From positions 1-26,987 of the forward strand of contig CAZGVV010000025.1 of the NCBI GenBank assembly GCA_964529155.1: 26,987 bases of DNA, in the 5' to 3' direction. The notes under the pieces are model-generated. The model was not told where the DNA came from. It searched no databases and saw nothing but the letters and a program-made list of their open reading frames with translations. The position numbers and the translations under genes are program-made. Numbering within the stretch: the stretch's first letter is position 1; every line of letters starts with the position of its first letter. Below are positions 23,818 through 26,987 of the stretch, piece by piece. Source of the DNA: CAZGVV01 sp964529155. GTDB lineage: Bacteria; Pseudomonadota; Alphaproteobacteria; Rickettsiales; SXRF01.

Positions 23818-24459
23818 TTATCCGCGCAGTGCCTTTATGTTCGCCGCATAATCGCCGCCAAACACGGCAGCGCCCGCCACCAGCGTATCGGCGCCTGCGG
23901 CCACCACGTCACGGGCGGTGGTTTTGTTGATGCCGCCGTCCACTTCCAGCGCGATATTTCGCCCGCTGGCGGTAATCATTTCCCGCACGCGGCGGATTTT
24001 GGGTAATTGGCTGGCGATAAAACTCTGGCCACCAAAGCCGGGGTTTACCGTCATTACCAAAATAAGGTCTGCGGCGTGCATGATATATTCCAGTGCTGAC
24101 TCGGGCGTGGAGGGCACAATCGACACACCGGCTTGCACGCCCAGCGCTTTGATACGCGCAAGCGTGCGGTCCAGATGCGTGCAGGCTTCGGCATGCACGG
24201 TTAACATATTCGCGCCTGCATCAGCGAAATTTTCCAGAAAGGCATCGGGGTTGGAAATCATCAAATGCACATCCAGCGGCAGATGCGTGTGCGGTTTCAG
24301 CGCTTTCACCACGGCCGGGCCAATGGTGAGGTTGGGCACAAAATGGCCGTCCATCACGTCTACGTGGATCAGATCCGCCCCTGCTGCCGTTATTGCGCGC
24401 ACTTCCTCACCCAGGCGGGCGAAGTCTGCGGACAGGATGGAGGGGGCAATGCGGAGCAT
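23818..24459 (-). CDS. rpe: Ribulose-phosphate 3-epimerase
   Basis: This enzyme converts D-ribulose 5-phosphate to D-xylulose 5-phosphate in the pentose phosphate pathway and Calvin cycle. The (beta/alpha)8 barrel signatures are present: APSILSADF at the start, the metal and catalytic region IHVDVMDGHFVPN, DVHLMI, the MTVNPGFGGQ phosphate loop, and EVDGGI. The length, 213 aa, is slightly under the usual ~220. I chose ATG 24459 (MLRIAPS) because the family begins there; a TTG at 24501 would add 14 residues. No ribosome site precedes the ATG, and a promoter places the predicted transcript start on its A, so a leaderless message is likely. Confidence 0.95.
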   Translation of the reverse strand: MLRIAPSILSADFARLGEEVRAITAAGADLIHVDVMDGHFVPNLTIGPAVVKALKPHTHLPLDVHLMISNPDAFLENFADAGANMLTVHAEACTHLDRTLARIKALGVQAGVSIVPSTPESALEYIMHAADLILVMTVNPGFGGQSFIASQLPKIRRVREMITASGRNIALEVDGGINKTTARDVVAAGADTLVAGAAVFGGDYAANIKALRG

Positions 24460-24465
24460 GGCGGA

Positions 24466-24494
24466 ATTATCGTATTTTTTAGCGCTTTCCGCAA
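24466..24494 (-). promoter_or_regulatory. Promoter of rpe, leaderless type
   Basis: On the minus strand TTGCGG (24494-24489), a 17-bp spacer, and GATAAT (24471-24466). A start seven bases beyond the -10 is 24459, the A of the rpe ATG. Confidence 0.5.
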
Positions 24495-24518
24495 TTACCA
24501 ATTCACCGACAATAGCAC

Positions 24519-24547
24519 TTGCGGTTTTGGAGTTTTCAGCCTATAAT
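24519..24547 (+). promoter_or_regulatory. Promoter of xseB-ispA
   Basis: TTGCGG (24519-24524), a 17-bp spacer, and a perfect TATAAT (24542-24547), 38 bp before the xseB ATG. Confidence 0.6.
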
Positions 24548-24584
24548 CCAACGCTAACATATTGATATAGCGTGGATTGAATAG

Positions 24585-24851
24585 ATGGCTGACAAGCAGG
24601 CTGCCGCAGCGGCGGCGGATTCCCTTTCTTTAGAGCAGGTTTCCTTTGAGCAGGCGATGAAAGAGCTGGAAGCCATTGTGCGCCGTTTGGAAGGCGGCTC
24701 CAGCGCGTTGGAAGAAGCCATTCAGGACTATGTGCGTGGCACCAAGCTGGAACGGCATTGCCGGGCGCAGCTGGACGCGGCGAAGTTAAAAATTGAGGCG
24801 ATCGCCAAGCATGAGGCGGGTGCGCCAGTATTACAACCTTTTGAGCAATAG
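24585..24851 (+). CDS. xseB: Exodeoxyribonuclease VII small subunit
   Basis: XseB is the small helical subunit of exonuclease VII, which degrades single-stranded DNA with XseA in the cytoplasm. The 88-aa product has the conserved core SFEQAMKELEAIVRRLEGGS followed by LEEAIQDYVRGTKL, with an alanine-rich N-terminal extension. Length fits the family. It is divergent from rpe and 14 bp ahead of ispA, a common pairing in proteobacteria. Confidence 0.95.
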   Translation: MADKQAAAAAADSLSLEQVSFEQAMKELEAIVRRLEGGSSALEEAIQDYVRGTKLERHCRAQLDAAKLKIEAIAKHEAGAPVLQPFEQ

Positions 24852-24865
24852 ATAGGATACAAGTA

Positions 24866-25834
24866 ATGGTCGTGCGTCTTCCCGATAATTTGCAGGATGC
24901 GATTCAAACGGTGTCACAAGCGCTGGATGCGCGGATGAGCGAATTGCTCGGTGAGCCGGATACCGCCCAATCCACCGTGCTTGCCATGTCCGGCAAAGCA
25001 CCGGCAGCCAGTGAATATGAAGATGTTGAAGGCGAAGAAAAAGTCCTGCGCGCCATGCGCTACGCGGCGCTGGCCGGTGGCAAGCGTTTACGGCCTTTCC
25101 TGACTATCTGTTCCGCCGGGTTATTTGGCGTGGGATTTGAATCCGCACTGAATGCGGCGGCGGCGATTGAATTTATTCACACCTACTCCTTGGTGCATGA
25201 CGATTTGCCTGCCATGGATAATGACGCGATGCGCCGCGGCAAGCCAAGCTGCCACGTGGTATTTGGTGAAGCGGCGGCGATCCTGGCCGGTGACGGATTG
25301 CTCACCTACGCCTTTCAGGTGCTCACCGATGGCAAAACCCATGCAGACCCCGGTGTGCGCTGCGAATTGGTGCGCGCGTTGGCGCAAGCCAGCGGGTGTT
25401 TTGGCATGGTGGGTGGCCAGATGATGGACATGGAAGCCGAAAACCGCCAGCTTTCCCCGGACCAGATCATCCGCTTGCAGCGCATGAAAACCGGCGAGTT
25501 ATTTGCCGTAAGCTGTGAAGCCGGGGCAATTCTGGGTAAAGCGCCAGGCATGATGCGCCAGGTATTGCGCGCCTACGCGCATGATCTGGGCCTTGCGTTC
25601 CAAATTACCGATGATTTGCTGGACGTGGAAGGCAACCGCACCGACACGGGTAAGGAAGTCAAAAAAGACCGGGCCGTGGGCAAGGCAACGCTGGTGGCCG
25701 CCATGGGCATTGACCGCGCCCGCGAGCACGCCACCGTGCTCGGTGAACAAGCCATTCGCCATCTGGACGTATTTGACCGCAAAGCTGATCTGCTGCGTCA
25801 ATTGGCGCAATTCGTGCTCTCACGGAAGTTTTAA
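24866..25834 (+). CDS. ispA: Farnesyl (or geranylgeranyl) diphosphate synthase
   Basis: This trans-prenyltransferase joins isopentenyl diphosphate to allylic diphosphates in the isoprenoid pathway. GGKRLRP (residues 71-77) is the substrate-binding loop. The first Asp-rich motif is DDLPAMDND (112-120) and the second DDLLD (249-253), both needed for magnesium and diphosphate. Family features SLVHDD, GQMMDME and the MKTGELF segment are present. It is 322 aa, somewhat longer than usual because of a ~60-residue N-terminal part. It is transcribed with xseB. Product chain length cannot be decided by eye with certainty. Confidence 0.93.
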   Translation: MVVRLPDNLQDAIQTVSQALDARMSELLGEPDTAQSTVLAMSGKAPAASEYEDVEGEEKVLRAMRYAALAGGKRLRPFLTICSAGLFGVGFESALNAAAAIEFIHTYSLVHDDLPAMDNDAMRRGKPSCHVVFGEAAAILAGDGLLTYAFQVLTDGKTHADPGVRCELVRALAQASGCFGMVGGQMMDMEAENRQLSPDQIIRLQRMKTGELFAVSCEAGAILGKAPGMMRQVLRAYAHDLGLAFQITDDLLDVEGNRTDTGKEVKKDRAVGKATLVAAMGIDRAREHATVLGEQAIRHLDVFDRKADLLRQLAQFVLSRKF

Positions 25835-25861
25835 GGAAGTGCGGCAACTCGCCCATTATCC

Positions 25862-26987
25862 ATGAGCGGGATTTTACTGGGTCTTTTTATTGTTTTTATC
25901 GCCGCGCAAATCGGCGCAGAGGCTGCTGCGCGCTGTAAACTACCGGCAGTGGTCGGCGAAATCGCCGCCGGATGCATCATCGGGCCTTATGCGTTAGGTT
26001 GGGTGACGCTGGGCGAGCCGCTGGACGTATTGGCGGAANNNNNNNNNNGCCCCCGCTCGTCGTTTCCAGCCGCGACCTGTCCCGTCTGGAAGCCCTGCTC
26101 GAGACCGCGCCCCAGTGGTGCGACGGAACCATGGCTGCCCGCGCCCGGGCCTTGGCCGATCGCATGGTCGAGAGCCGTATCTCCAAAACCAATATGGGCG
26201 AGCCGCTGGACGTATTGGCGGAAATTGGCGCGGTGCTGTTATTGTTTTCCGTTGGCTTGGAGACGCGCGTTGCCGATATGCGCAAAGTTGGGAAAGTGGC
26301 GCTGCTGGTGGGTGTTTCGGGAGTAATCGTGCCATTTATACTCGGTTCAGCCTGGGCTATATGGTCGGGGTTCGCCACTGCGAAAGCCTTGTTTATCGCC
26401 TCGGCCTTTGTTGCCACTTCCGCAGGTATTACGGCGAAAGTATTGCAGGAATTAAAAGCACTGGACCGCTTAGAAAGCCGCGTCATTTTAGGGGCGGCGG
26501 TGATTGACGATATTCTGGCGATGTTGCTGCTTGGCGTTGTCACGGCATTGCAAGGCGGCCGGGTGGATATGACCACGCTTGGCATCGTGCTTGTGCAGGC
26601 GATAGCGTTTGTTGCATTGATTGCGGTGGTGGGCACGAAAATCATGCAGAAAAAATCCAGCTTGCTGGATGCGCCGCTGAATCCTCACTCGCCGCTGACA
26701 CTGGCGCTTACGCTGTGTTTAGGGCTGGCGGCATGTGCGTCCTACATTGGGCTTGCCGCCATTATCGGTGCGTTTCTGGCCGGCATGGTATTTGCGGAAA
26801 GCCGCCAGCGCGCGCTGCTGGAAACGCAGTTCCAGCCGATTACGGCGTTTTTAGTGCCGTTCTTTTTTGTCGTTACCGGCATGCAGGTAAACGTGCATGT
26901 GCTGGCAAGCTGGCCGGTGGCGGGTATGCTTGCGGTGGTAACGCTGCTGGCTGTGGTAAGCAAGCTGGTCGGCTGTGGGGTGGGCGC
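25862..26987 (+). CDS. CPA2 / Kef-type monovalent cation:proton antiporter, 3' partial, broken by an assembly artefact
   Basis: This is a multi-pass inner-membrane exchanger of the CPA2 (KefB/Na+-H+ exchanger) family. The N-terminal helix (ILLGLFIVFIAAQIGAEAAA) and LPAVVGEIAAGCIIGPYALG are typical. After the artefact the frame resumes as IGAVLLLFSVGLETR, SAFVATSAGITAKVL, LGAAVIDDILAMLLLG (the conserved Asp pair of the transport site) and GLAAIIGAFLAGMVFAE. The gene runs off the window. Bases 26039-26223 (10 N, foreign sequence and a second copy of a 28-bp repeat) break the frame; removing these 185 bp rejoins frames 2 and 1 exactly. I read the gene as intact in the organism. Confidence 0.85.
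26039..26195. other. Assembly gap (10 N) plus 147 bp of foreign GC-rich sequence
   Basis: The 28-bp block gggcgagccg...gcggaa stands at 26011-26038 and again at 26196-26223. Between them are 10 N and a GC-rich segment whose plus-strand frame reads PPLVVSSRDLSRLEALLE, similar to the N-terminus of Rnk/GreA-type regulators. It does not belong to the antiporter and most likely comes from another contig or organism. Confidence 0.75.

Noticed and set aside
26039..26223. Insertion sequence with 28-bp target duplication in the antiporter
   Set aside because: No transposase or terminal inverted repeats, only 147 known bases, an N run at the junction, and a similar pattern at a second gap. Assembly error explains it better.

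Overview
The window looks like a chromosomal scaffold from an alphaproteobacterium. The main evidence is a gene-transfer-agent-type tail pair (NlpC/P60 peptidase plus a very large TIM-barrel baseplate protein), a DUF2793 tail-fibre gene beside it, and an xseB-ispA pair. I cannot place it below class. It is an imperfect assembly: a 100-N gap lies in a repeat protein, and two 10-N gaps are each flanked by direct repeats that mark spurious inserted sequence.

Layout. (1) 1-2488: the 3' part of a DEAD/DEAH-type helicase with a tail of ~91-102-residue repeats. (2) 2814-13170: an integrated element of ~10.3 kb. It sits inside a tRNA-Arg(CCG) gene and splits it into a 3' half at the left (2780-2813) and a 5' half at the right (13158-13200); the two halves join into a perfect 77-nt tRNA. 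Just inside the right end the element carries its own intact tRNA-Arg(CCG) (12933-13009), which would compensate for the host gene it breaks. Next to the left end is a tyrosine integrase, now frameshifted. Both ends carry copies of an 8-bp repeat that fits integrase arm sites. The element then holds a tightly overlapping replication/regulation operon (AlpA-like regulator, Toprim primase-like protein, RepA-like ATPase, a small protein over a cluster of GGGACA repeats, a DUF5681 protein and a small unknown), a lipoprotein, a membrane protein, and a tight three-gene cassette: TIR domain, PD-(D/E)XK nuclease fold, and a probable HEPN protein. This cassette is the best candidate for an undescribed anti-phage system. 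A small exported four-cysteine protein lies between the cassette and the tRNA.

(3) 13259-21478: phage or GTA tail and lysis genes: NlpC/P60 peptidase, GTA baseplate 'megatron', a DUF2793 glycine-rich fibre, a membrane/coiled-coil protein and a GH24 lysozyme. A Sel1-repeat gene and another unknown gene interrupt them on the opposite strand. (4) 21606-23730: three orphan genes around a strong terminator. (5) 23818-26987: housekeeping genes: rpe (minus), xseB and ispA (plus), and a CPA2/Kef-type antiporter that runs off the end and is broken by an assembly artefact.

The element has the layout of a phage satellite or defence island: integration and excision, autonomous replication, then a cargo that reads as nucleotide and nucleic-acid damage effectors. 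I see no packaging or capsid genes in it. With its integrase frameshifted, it may be fixed in place unless helped in trans or unless the frameshift is an assembly error.
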